The notes under the pieces: generated by a model
Databases searched by the model: none
Told to the model about the DNA's origin: nothing
The model's input: the letters and a program-made list of their open reading frames with translations, nothing else
Assembly (NCBI GenBank): GCA_008828725.1
Contig: MEHQ01002958.1
Coordinates: 1-64,000, forward strand
DNA length: 64,000 nucleotides
DNA from: Saccharina japonica
Taxonomy: Eukaryota > Sar > Phaeophyceae > Laminariales > Laminariaceae
Direction of reading: 5' to 3'
In this document: one piece after another, positions 12,101-23,900 of the stretch
How the letters are laid out: every line of letters begins with the position of its first letter
Position numbering within the stretch: position 1 is the stretch's first letter
Made by a program: the position numbers and the translations under genes

Positions 12101-15100
12101 GTGGTAGAGCACCCATGGTATTCGGAGCTTACCGCCTTGTAGCTTTTGCGCTGTCTATTCTACAGTAGCAGCAGTAGCAAGCAGATTGTGTGTTGTGGTC
12201 GCGCACACCTTGATGATGCCGTACCCTTACCCAACGGAGACCAGGGGCATTCCTTGCTCGGAGTCCCTATCGTTTACCACGGGTACGTCCATGTTGTTTC
12301 GGGTATCAGCTTTCAACTCGCCACTCTGCAGTCATTCTCCGCGACGAAGACGTTTGACGCGACCACAAATAGGATGCACCGAAAGTACATAACTGCTCGT
12401 GCATGATACCAGAGTCAAACATACGAAGTACTGGTATTTTTACGTAAGTCGCACTGCTGTACCGGTACAAAATTCAAAATCCCCAACGGCCTTGATGTTT
12501 GAACGTTGACGTGTCATAGCTAGCAGTAGGTTGTAAAGTTGAGCACAACAGCTGGCATTACAGAAGAGATTACCCTGCCAAGCAATAGATTTCGCATAAA
12601 GTATAGGCGCGGCAGCCTCCGCCAGGTAGGTGTGTACGAGTCTACAACACACAGACATCCGTACCTACCACCGCATACGTGTACGTGTGTACCAGGTATG
12701 CCAGTAGGTGACATTCAAGTACTACTGCTGTACGTACGTTTTGGTGGTCTGACTTTTGTCCCTCTCTTTACACGTGTACGGGTATACAAAGCGGAGGCCC
12801 GGTGGGGCTGCCGCATGCCCGGCGCCGGCAGTAACGAAGTATGTACTACTACAGTACTTACGTATGATATGTGCAGCAATATAGTGGCACGCAGCGACTA
12901 CCAATTTGACTTAGTCGGCTTATTGTTGCGCTGCTCATACTTGCATATCGACGTTCGGATTTCGTGCTCTCCTTCCTTCCCCTATTCTACGTACCAGGTA
13001 TCTCGCAACAGTATTCGGGCCAAAGGACGTCGGCGACGGTTTCCTGTACAAGCAGGGCTGGATGACAAACGGCACAGAAGGATTATGCGTGTTTGCGAGA
13101 GGGAGCGAATGGATTGTTGACTTGTTGCCGCTTATACTGGTGCACGTGTTATTTGCGATACGGCATGTGTAATTTGTCTCTGTTGAAAAATGGCGGTTAG
13201 TCCTCTGCGTCGATATACGTGCCATTCGTAAGGCGTGAGTCCAAACTGTTTCAAAAGCGCTTCCACGAAGAACTGGCAGGTTGCTCAGCTGGGGCTCGAG
13301 AGCCTCTCCTCGTATCAACTTCGTGGGATGACTCACTCCATATGCATGGCCGTAGTCCCATATGCTGGGGTTATCGAGACTGTTTGGTAGAAACAACGGT
13401 CAAATGTTGAAACACACGTCAGTGATGTGTTATTTTTGCTTTTATTAGCTGTGTTTTCGTGCCTCGTCAAGGCGTTGGCATGCACCTCTTGCTTGCTTTT
13501 CTCCAACTTCGTGACGACTCAGTTTTTGTTCTCTGCATCAGTCTGATATCATGTAGGTTGTAAGGATGTAGTTGGGGGGGTGGGCAGGGGGGCATCGCAC
13601 GGTCAATAATAACAAACGTGTTTACTATTTAGAGAGTTATGTACAGTATATCTGCATGTGTACAGGGTGCATGTGCCAAGCCCTGTACAGGGTGCAAAAG
13701 GACCAAACCTTGTACAGGGTCTGCGGTCAAACGCGGTACAGGGTCATTGAATCAGCCCTGTACAGGGTCTACACCCTGTACAGGGTCCATGGATCCAACC
13801 CTGTACAGGGTCCGTTGGTTTGTCAAACCCTGTACAGGGTCCATGCGTCGAACCCTGTACAGGGTCCGTGAATCAAGGCACCTACTACTGTGTGATACCC
13901 TGTACAGGGTCCCACCAAATACGACCTCACACAGGGTCCGGCACCGACACCCTGTGGCTTGAGCTAAATGTCCACGTGTGCAGAGGGTACTGCTGCTGTA
14001 GCTTGGCAGGCCACCTTGAAGCGCATTGCGCTCTGGGCAGCCGGCGGGTACAGCAACAGCGCGCCGACTCGTAGGTCAGAAGCCTACACAACTTCCTGAA
14101 TACCGGTACGAGTGTTGAGTTTGAGCCACAGACCGCACGTAGATTTTACAGCAGCAGCAGCAACTACCTGTGTTTTTGGAAGGCATGCGGCTGCAGCTGG
14201 TAGCAGCGTGGTGTTCCGCACGTATAAGCGCGGGCGTACGAGTCACGGGTGCGTGCGGTACTGTGAACGAAGCCAAGGAAGGGTGTCAGTCTCCTGCAGT
14301 ATACTGCACCGCGAGTCCCGATGTTGCGAGAAAAAAAAAGTGTTGTACTCGGTCGTACTGCTGTAGTACGAGGTAGAAGGTACATCGGCACAGCACTACC
14401 GAGGCCTCAAGAGAAGAGAACAACAGCACAGAAGAACACAGCAGAAAAAAAACAGCAGCGTTGACAATGGCGTCCTGTCCTGATGGTGCGGTGTGGCACT
14501 GCTGCCGACGTACGACTGTGTGTGCTGGACACAAGGCGTATAGGCTCGATAACATGATAACATCGCTCCACATGTGTGAGTATCACTTAAATCATAATAC
14601 TCGTAACCAGAAGACGAAAACAATGTGAAGAGGCGACCTCCATACATATAATACGTAGTATATGTACCTTTATTTCTTGTCGTTCTTAGTCTTGCTCTGT
14701 TTGCGTTTTTTTTTTCAATTATATTGCATTTCGTTTTATTTTATTCGGTCTTATTGTCTGTTGCATCTCCGCTGGGAGAAGCACGACACTTTCTTTGTTT
14801 TGTCATGTTTTTGTTTGTTTACTTGATTGTTCATTTGTTTTGTTAGGTTTGTTTATTTTTCAACTTTTTGTCCCTCTCGCTTTTTTCTCTTTTTTTTGCT
14901 TTTCTTTTTTACCTGGTAGCCTTGTGGTAGCAGACAATGCAATGCCATATATATATATTTTTCTTTCCATCCCATTTATTATCTTCGCACTTCTGTCTTT
15001 CTCCCTCCCTAGTCGTGACTCAGATCCGGGGTCACAAAGTAGGCTCCTCTCCCTCCTCCCCCACTACGGTTCTTGCCTTGATTTTTATCGCGCAGAGGGT

Positions 15101-15287
15101 TCAGCCGTCCCAGCGTTCGTCGATTTTCATCGAATTTTGCCAACTCACGCTCTCGCGCTTTCCGCTAGTCAAGTTTTTTTTTGCGAGAAAAAGTCCCTAT
15201 GAACATGCACTCGGGGGGGCTCGAACTCGCGACCTTAACGCTAACAAGCTTCGTGGTTACTTGCTAGCCCACCGGGGCGATATTCTA

Positions 15288-15320
<33 letters not shown>

Positions 15321-18300
15321 GTCCATTTCCCATTATTATTATACTTCGCCTTCGCCTTTCTCTCTCCTCCCTAGTCGTAACCTCAGATCCCGGGTGACAA
15401 AGTAGGCTTCCTCTCCCTCCTCCCCCACTACGGTTCTTGCTTGCATTTTTATCGCGAGAAGACTTCAGCCTTTCCTTCCCTGTCGACTCGCATCGAATTG
15501 TGCCTACCCACGCTACTATTAATTGGCGCTCTCAGCAGTTGATTCCGTTTTTTTATTTTTTTTTGCAAATAAACTCAAAAGTCCGACCCAAGTGAGATTC
15601 GAACTCCAGACATCAACGTTCAGAAGCGTTCGAGGTTACCTCTAGACCATCGGGGCGACCGACATTATATAGGTACAATTGAAGCCAAAAATAAGTGATA
15701 CTCACACTGGGCAGCCGATAATAGGTGTACCTGCGCACTTTGAGCCATTTGTAGGTACAATGGAGCGCACGCCCAATATCAGGCGGGCCCGCAAGCCGTT
15801 TCCGGTGTACATTACGTGGTGTACCTAAAAATGGCTCAAAATGCGTAGGTATACCTATTTTTGGGTAATGCCCTTCTTCAAGTTATTCATGACTTTGCAG
15901 CATAATATATACACACACCGTACCATCGTGCCACACCACCGACATACCATATCACGTCATTTCCACAGCACATACAATGATCTTCACGGTCATCTTCATG
16001 GGATAAACTACACCTCCTCGGGTGCGCTGTGTGTGTAGTTGTCGCATTCGATTGTCAGCATCCCAAAGGGGTGTGACGGGACGAACAGCAGCATCCTCCC
16101 TCGCTCTGATGTTTGTACGAGATGAAACGAGGGGTAAGTTTTCTGATATTGGCTGCAACGTGGAGTATTTTCTTGCTGTGGTGACTCGGCTATGATTGTT
16201 GTTGTTGTTGTTGTCTTCACATTAACTCGTTTCAGTTGCTAATCCCTGTAGTCTAATCTAGCAAGATCATAGCCCGTGGTCACAAAAGTGCTAAAGCCAT
16301 CAGAGAATCCTAAAGAACACGCACACTTATTAATAGTAAGGAAACGACAATACACAAGCCCCAAGAGGTACACCTGAAATCCCTACAGCACGTCATGCGT
16401 GTTCAAAACTGAATTACACGCCCGCAATCTCCATTCGACTACAGCAGCACCCCCCCCCCCTTCCCCCTCCCCCCTCCCACTCTTTACCAATGAATTTGCC
16501 GACTACAGCGTACCTACTGTCTGAAGTGCTGCCTGTACAAAAACACACGGTATGCGTGGGAACAAGATGGAGCACGCAGCTGCTGTCTGAAGTGCTGCCA
16601 GAATGACAGTCCGCGGGCACACAGTGAAAAATTACAGCCAACCAAAGCCATCACGTCAATTGACAATTATTCGAATCTATCCTGAACGTCTGTGTTAGAC
16701 ACAGCATTATAAACATCGACACTGATTAGGAATCGTTCCACATTAAAGGGGTCTTCCACGATGCGGGCACACAATTAAGGCATGCTACGTATGATGATAA
16801 TGGTACGGCAGTATATATGATAGGATTATAGAGCTCTAACTAAAACTTCCACAACCCTCAAGTATGTGCGTATAGGACAAACGTTTCGCCGCAACCATGG
16901 GCCCTTGTACCCTTCGAACCAGGGTTACAAACCTTCCGCGCACAGAGTTATTATTCGATATAATTGAAAAATAATCAGGCGTACACATCAACGCCATCGC
17001 TTCGACCCAGTTGAGCTCATCCATGTAACCCCGAGTGCCATACGTTTGCCGAAAATGTGTAGCCGTACATCTCAACGCCATCTATCCGATACCACTCTGT
17101 CATAAACAAAAAGCACCGAGTTGATTTAATATTATTGTATAAAATGTGCCTACATTTAGGGACAGTGGTATGCTGTTGCTCGGCATGCTACTCATCTACC
17201 CTTGTGTACGCTTCGACCCAGTAGAGCTTACCTCATACTTTTGAACTCCCACAACTACGTGCTAATAAAAACAAAATACCCCTGGTATTCACGCTAAAAA
17301 ACATAATTACCCCTGGTAAAGTTTCATGGCTTTTCATGGACAAAATACCGTTCGTGGCGCGCGTTTGTAACTTCGTTTTCGTTTATACCTGAGCTTGGCT
17401 GAAATGCATCAGGTGTATCTGATTTTGGCATTCGCTCTTTATTTAAAAGATATCGTAAGTTCTGAACGCTGTTGGCAAAATCGGCAAAACATGTAGAGAG
17501 GGGAAAGCGCGCCTATGGATGCGAACCCGAGGCCTTGTTGTGCATTGATTCGTGGGCAGTGGCAGGAAGTGCGTTCGGTGACCGATTTACAACGAGCGAA
17601 TTGATATAAAACGCCACTATGTTAAGGCATTTTGTTAGTCCGCTGGGCTATTGATGAAAGGTTAACCAATTACCTATACGTACCCAATCTTAGCCTCATA
17701 ACTAGGGCTGTGGGTTGGCTGACTAAGAGTTGCCAGCTAGTCATTACAGCAGTAGTTGGCTAGTTTTATAAGTTAGTTGCGACCGTGCCAACGTGCCAAC
17801 TATCCAACTATTTTGTTTTTTTTTGTTTCCTTGCTCGTAGGACGGCTTGTTTGCTACGAGGTGCGTATTTTTCGGCGTCCCCAAGCAGTACCACCACGCA
17901 CAGAGAGAGGTCTTCCACAACTCATGGCCCATCAACCCATCGCCATCGACGGTGCCCGTGCCGATGGCAGGGCCGAGGGTGCCGGCACCGCTGGGCCTGG
18001 CCTGTCAAAGAACCATGGCGGTGATGGAGCGTCCGACGAAGAAGGGACTGTACCGAGCCCCCGAAAGCGAGTGCACGCGACAAGGTAGTGGTTCGCTACC
18101 GCGTACAGAACGGGCGCCGGCTTTCCAAGCCCCCTGCAAACTATGAGCACTGATTTGGGGAGCTATGACAATAGGCCGCTCGCTGGTCGATTTTATTTAT
18201 TCAGCAATAAAAAAACAGCTTTTGAGGGAGATATGAGGGAAACAATATATATTGAAGATCGTTTTCCCCTGGTTACTACTGTTTGAAAAATCGTGCGATA

Positions 18301-20880
18301 TACAAATAGAAAACGGCAAACGATTTCTCTCGTCGACACCTCCAGGGTGTTTTCTTTTCGTTTTCAGCAATACGAAATTGCGTGGGATATTCATATTTTG
18401 TCCATAATGACTGTTTTTGGCCTATTTTGGCCAGTCTTGGAGAAATTTGTTTTGACGCATTGTCGCGTAACTACATGAATTTCGTGTGTAAATTATTTTA
18501 CTTTCTCGATATCAGCATCGATTTTTCTTGTCTTTGCGGTCACGAATAAGGTTGTATCATTAAAAAATATATGTTTCACGAGTGATGACAAAACAAAAGT
18601 CAGTGAAAATATTTTGTGCCGGACGGACCATACGAGTATACTAAGTAAAAAGTAGAACTAACTCTGGTCTTCTTATGGTTCATGCCGTCAACTGTCATGG
18701 CGGGACGTTGTCCCAACATGCAATTACTGTAATAATACAAGTATGTCTCTGTCATGATCGTGGCAACTGGATGATGAGCACCTCTGGCTCGGGTGTTCGA
18801 GCGATGCTCGCCCTGAGCTGTGTGTCAATCCCAGACTATTTCGGTCGATCCCAGTCTAGTTTGGTCAACCCCAGTCTATTTTGTGTCATATTTTTAGTTT
18901 GTATTGGTGATGTGCTACTGCTTGCCGCACGAGTATGCACCATATATTTGTGGCGCATCCGACAAACTGAGAGGAAGTTTAGAACTATGTAATATACCTG
19001 TTTGGTGATCAAAACCAGAGATAAATTTGGCCTATTTATCATGTTTTATGTGTGTAAAATGAAGCCAAATACGTAGTGTAATTTTTGCCTCCGGCGGCGC
19101 CTTTGGCGGGATCCTCCGGAGCCGCCCTCCGGCGGGCTCTCTGGGGGCGCCTCAAGCGGGGCCCCCTCTGCCGGTGGGGGGGGGTTTTGGCTCGCTTCGA
19201 TCGTCTGACTTTAGTCGACTAGTTGGCTAGCGCTAGCCAGCCAACTAGTCGACTAAAGTAAGTTAGTTGGCTGCCGAAACAATAACTAGGCGGGAACTCC
19301 AGCCAACTCACAGCCCTACTTATAACACTCTCCCCCGCTAGAAAAAGCCGGGTATATGATACGGGTCGACGCGTGTGACCAGCACGCGGTTCCTGTGTAT
19401 GGGGATCCAGAAGTGTTTTTTAGATTATTTACACATGAGGAAATTCGCTATTCTTTAAAAGAATTTTCATGGTGGTGATATTCGAAATCACGACCTCTAC
19501 AACCCATGTCCTGCCGTCGACGCGATTTGTTAAGGCATTAGTCTGTTGGTCTAATATTTTTTTATTATCATCTTTGCCATCCGACAATGTGCAGCATGAT
19601 CTTCAGCGTTGATCACTCATGAAACTCCCAAAAGCAGAAGACCACGGAATCCAAGGAAACCTATGCGTACAGTCTAACACCCTTCTATGTCTGCTTCCCG
19701 CCAAGATTTATCCACAATACTCCATTGTTGTCCTTGCTCCCTCCTTCTTCCCAATATGCCCTCTTTGCGTTCAATACTTAAGTCCTAAGCCGCATCTAAG
19801 CTCCATCCCCACGCCATCGGTGTGGGTCTGTCATCCCCCCCCCCCTGCTCCTCCTCGCTTCCTGGCGACCCCTGAGCTGAAGTTTTTGGTCTAATATTGG
19901 TGAAAGGTTAACCAATTACGTACCTTGCTTGCGCCTGCCTGAGCATCGTATATCGTATTATAGAGGGCAGGCACTATGATCGAAGTATTACACTCAGCTA
20001 CACAAAGATAAGTTTCGACGAAACCCTCGATCTGACAGCTGTTTTTTATCTTGTAAATACATTTATGAGCTCCATGGACGCGAAAAAACGCATACAGTAC
20101 GTAGTACAGGGTACAGGACACCTACGTAATGAGATACAGGAAATCTGGTCCACGCTGGATTTCTTATTCAAGAGAGGGTACTTTCTGCTCTAATTTCAAG
20201 ATAATACCTCGCGAATTTCTAAGTTATCTTCAAATCTCAGTCTGGCTTTTTTATCAGCCTGTTTCTTATTTGGTGCCCTGTACGGTCGCCCCGGTGGTCT
20301 AACAGGTAGCCACGAAGCATGTTAGTGTTGGAGGTCGGGGGTTTGATTCTCCTCGTATGGAGATTTATATTCTCAAAATGACACCAACTGTCGAGAGCGC
20401 ATATTATAGCGTGGGTAAGCACAATTCGACGAAAGTTGACGAGGGCTGAAAGTGTTGAAATCTTCTCGCGATAAAAGCAAGGCAAGCACCGTAGTGGGGG
20501 AGGAGGGAGAAGAGCGTACTTTGTGACCCCGGATCTGAGTTACGACTATTAATAGGAAGGAGAGAAATGTGGTGGGAAGATAATGAATAGGATGGACAAA
20601 CAAAACGGCCTGTTATTATATCATACATACGAGCATTAACCGGCGTTAACACGGCACGGAACACGCCGGCGTTAGAGGGGCACCAAGATAGAATCAGGGG
20701 GCGTATACCCCCGATTGGTGATGTTGACCTTTCCAGTTTTATTATTACCTTCACATGAGGCGGCGGACCATTTCATGGCAAGGTGGCACAGGGCTGGCAA
20801 GGTGGCACAGGGCCGAAGCGGAGAGGAGCTGGCTACGGCATGCAGCTGAGAACGCCAAGAGAGGCGACAAGGACGAGAGG

Positions 20881-20934
<54 letters not shown>

Positions 20935-23900
20935 CGGCCGTACTGATACAGGTGTCGACGAATGCAGAAACGCAATGGTAGATCGTGCGGCAAGATATCG
21001 GCTCGACTAGTCCTTGAATTATATTATTTGTTTCCTGTTGATTTGTTCACTGGGGGGGGGCGGGGCAGAGGCAGTACCAGCTCTTGACACCGTTTTGTTT
21101 TTAAAGTGGAAAGGAGATGGCAGAAGGTGTGACATGGTCCCCGTACCGGTTTTTATAGCAGAGACGGGAACTTGTTATTACCATCGCCTTGAGCATGCCT
21201 TGAGAACGGTTTTTCTCTTTTCCTCTCTCGTGTCTCCTTTCTTGCTTTCTTGCCTTGTTTCTCCCTTTATCTCCGCCCTATGCCGGTGGCTTCCTCGTTT
21301 TTGTGTTGCCTCGCCCGTGCAGCAGTTATCTGTTCCTCTTGGGCACGTGTGCTTTTCTTGTAAGGGCGCTTCTGTCTCCCTGCGTCATTTATATTATGTC
21401 TCATTTCAGAATTCGATTATTTTATTTGTCTTTTTGTTCTTATTGTTTGGTTCGGCTCTTGCCGTTGTGTTCTCGTACCCGGTACGTTAGCATCTCACTT
21501 GCTTTACCCATTAATTTGCGTATTTTGTTTTGGGTTTTCTCGTTTTCTCTGTTTTACCGTCTGTGACCACATATTTTTTTTATATTTCTACGTAGGATTA
21601 TAAATCAGGACAGGCACTGGGTGTACTGATGTGGTAGAGTATATAGAAAGAACAGGTTTAATGTGAAGACAACACACACATAGCGTGTACTCGTAAGAGG
21701 GGAGCGGAGGGCTCCAGAGTATCTGTTTTTGACTGACTTTGATTGCTTTGCGGACCCTTGGGTTCCAATTTTATTTCAGTATACCTTTTTGGGGTAAGTT
21801 AGCTTGTGACCACGGGAATCGACCGTGTCACGTGTTGGATAAGTACGGAGACACGGCGGTACCACTGGATAGAGAGACCGGCACGGCTTTTGATGTGAAG
21901 ACAACAACACTCTCTTGAGAACCATTCACTCTCTTTCCGGGACTCTCGTGTGTTACACGAGAACGAAACGGAATTGAGTTGGAAGTGCCACGTACCCGTT
22001 GTATGGGTGTCGCCCAAGGGAAGGGAGACGGAGGGTCGGGGGGGTCATAGGGAAACCAGGACGGACGAAAGCAGGAAAGAGACGGCAAACAGAGTAGGTG
22101 CCAGACCGACTAGCTGGTAGAACCTGCCTGTACTACGGGCACAAACCTGCCTCAGCTGGCCTTTGGTGTGCTCCGGCTGGCTGTCCTATCCTGTCGTTCT
22201 CAGTCTTTCTCTGTTGGCGCTGTTTCGGTCCATTTCATTTTCTTTCATGTCATTGGGTTCTTATTGGAGGTCGCATCTCCTCTGGGAGAAGCACGACACT
22301 TTCTTTCATTTTTGTCATCCTTTTTATTTGGTTGCTTGATTGTTGATTTGCTTCAGTATATTTATTTTTATATTTTTCTTTTCGCACGATTTTTCTTTTT
22401 CTCTTTTTTTTCTCTTGCATGCACCTGGATTGCTAGCAGGGTAGGTCTTGCCTGTCGTATATGCGGTTGCATTGTCTGCTCTGCTTACTGCACTGAGTGT
22501 AGTATCTCTGTGTCGTAGTTTGTGACCACAGAACTGTACCTTTTTAGCAAGGCTTATCACGGTATTTTGGCGGGACGGTAACGACGTAACGGCCGGACGG
22601 GACGGTTAAACCGTCGTTAAACTGTTCCGTCGTCGTCGTCAAAATGCCGTCCCGTCCCCGTCCGCGCCGACAAATCTACCAACCGTTGAACTTTACCGTT
22701 CCCGTCCCGTCATCGAAACTGCCCCGTTGAACTTTACCGTCGCCGTCCCGTCAAGAAAATAGCTCCCGTTGAAAATTACCGTCCGCTCCCGTCGAGATAA
22801 AGTAATTACCGTCCCGTCCCGTCATGCCACCCTTGTCTTTAACCGTCCCGTCCCGCCGACAAAAACTGTCTCTCCCGCCAAGATTCACACCTGCCCGTTG
22901 TCTCTTCCCATCATTCGACCAATAATCTACGAATTTACAAATTTGTTTTTTCACATTGGTATGTACATTAAAATTAAATTAAAGTTATACGAATTACGAA
23001 TTTACGAAATAACGAAATACAAAATTCCGGAATATGAAACATTAAAATATCAGAATATGAACTAAAATGTTTTTTTTATTTTGTTATGGGGATACGAATT
23101 TCCCGCCAAATCTTATTATATGGGATTACGTACGAATTTCAAGATAATTTCTATTCACTACTATCACCGAATCTAACCCCGGTGGGCTAGCAGTAACCAC
23201 GAGCGCCTGTTAGCGTCAAGAAAGGTAGTTCGAGCCCCGCGAGTGCATCCCTATAGCACTTTTTCTCTCGCAAATATATTGACTAGCAGAAAGCGCGAGA
23301 GCGTGGAGTTGGCAAAATTCGATGAAAAATCGACGAGCGTTGGAAGGCTGAACCCTTTGCGCGATAAAAATCAAGGCAAGAACCGTAGTGGGGGAGGAGG
23401 GAGAGGAGCCTACTTTGTGACCCCAGGATCTGAAGTACCACTAGGAGGAGAGACGGAAGTGCGAAGATAATAAATGGGATGGAAAAAATAAATTTTAAAA
23501 ATGTACGATTCGTACGAGTGTTTCTTTTTTCGTTGTTTCTCTGGAGCAACAACTGTTTTGATCCAATGATGATCCAGTGCCGCATTACCACTATACTACT
23601 TCTATACGTTGTGTAGATGCAATTAAATTGGTATATAGTATACAACTACCTTTGGGACAGGAAAACTCGGTCCCATGGTACGTCCCTCCCCGTCCTGTCG
23701 TGAATTATTTTTTGACCGTCACTGTCCCGTTCTGAAAATATATTTAACCCGTTCGCGTCCCGTCGTGGAAAAAAAATCCGTTGAATTTTACCGTCCCGTC
23801 CCGTCGTGAAAATCTACCCCGTTGAAATTACCGTCCCGTCCCGTTGAGAAATTGTACACCAACCGTCCCGTCCCGTCCCGTCTCAAAAACCTGTTTGGTC

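Noticed and set aside
12539-13120. 193-codon plus-strand frame in intron 1
   Set aside because: No domain, no splice-consistent neighbours, and rich in GTACGTAC-type words typical of the surrounding non-coding DNA.
10280-13960. CRISPR-like spacing of palindromic repeats
   Set aside because: Eukaryotic intron context, degenerate repeats, homologous linkers rather than unique spacers, no cas genes.
14948-15664. tRNA genes (box A and box B present)
   Set aside because: The boxes belong to SINE heads fused to a shared body; no complete cloverleaf could be supported.
20404-20754. Minus-strand frame shared with 23907-24293 (LERSTSPIGG...)
   Set aside because: The similarity is explained by a shared dispersed repeat; the frames are otherwise unrelated and cross SINE or minisatellite sequence.
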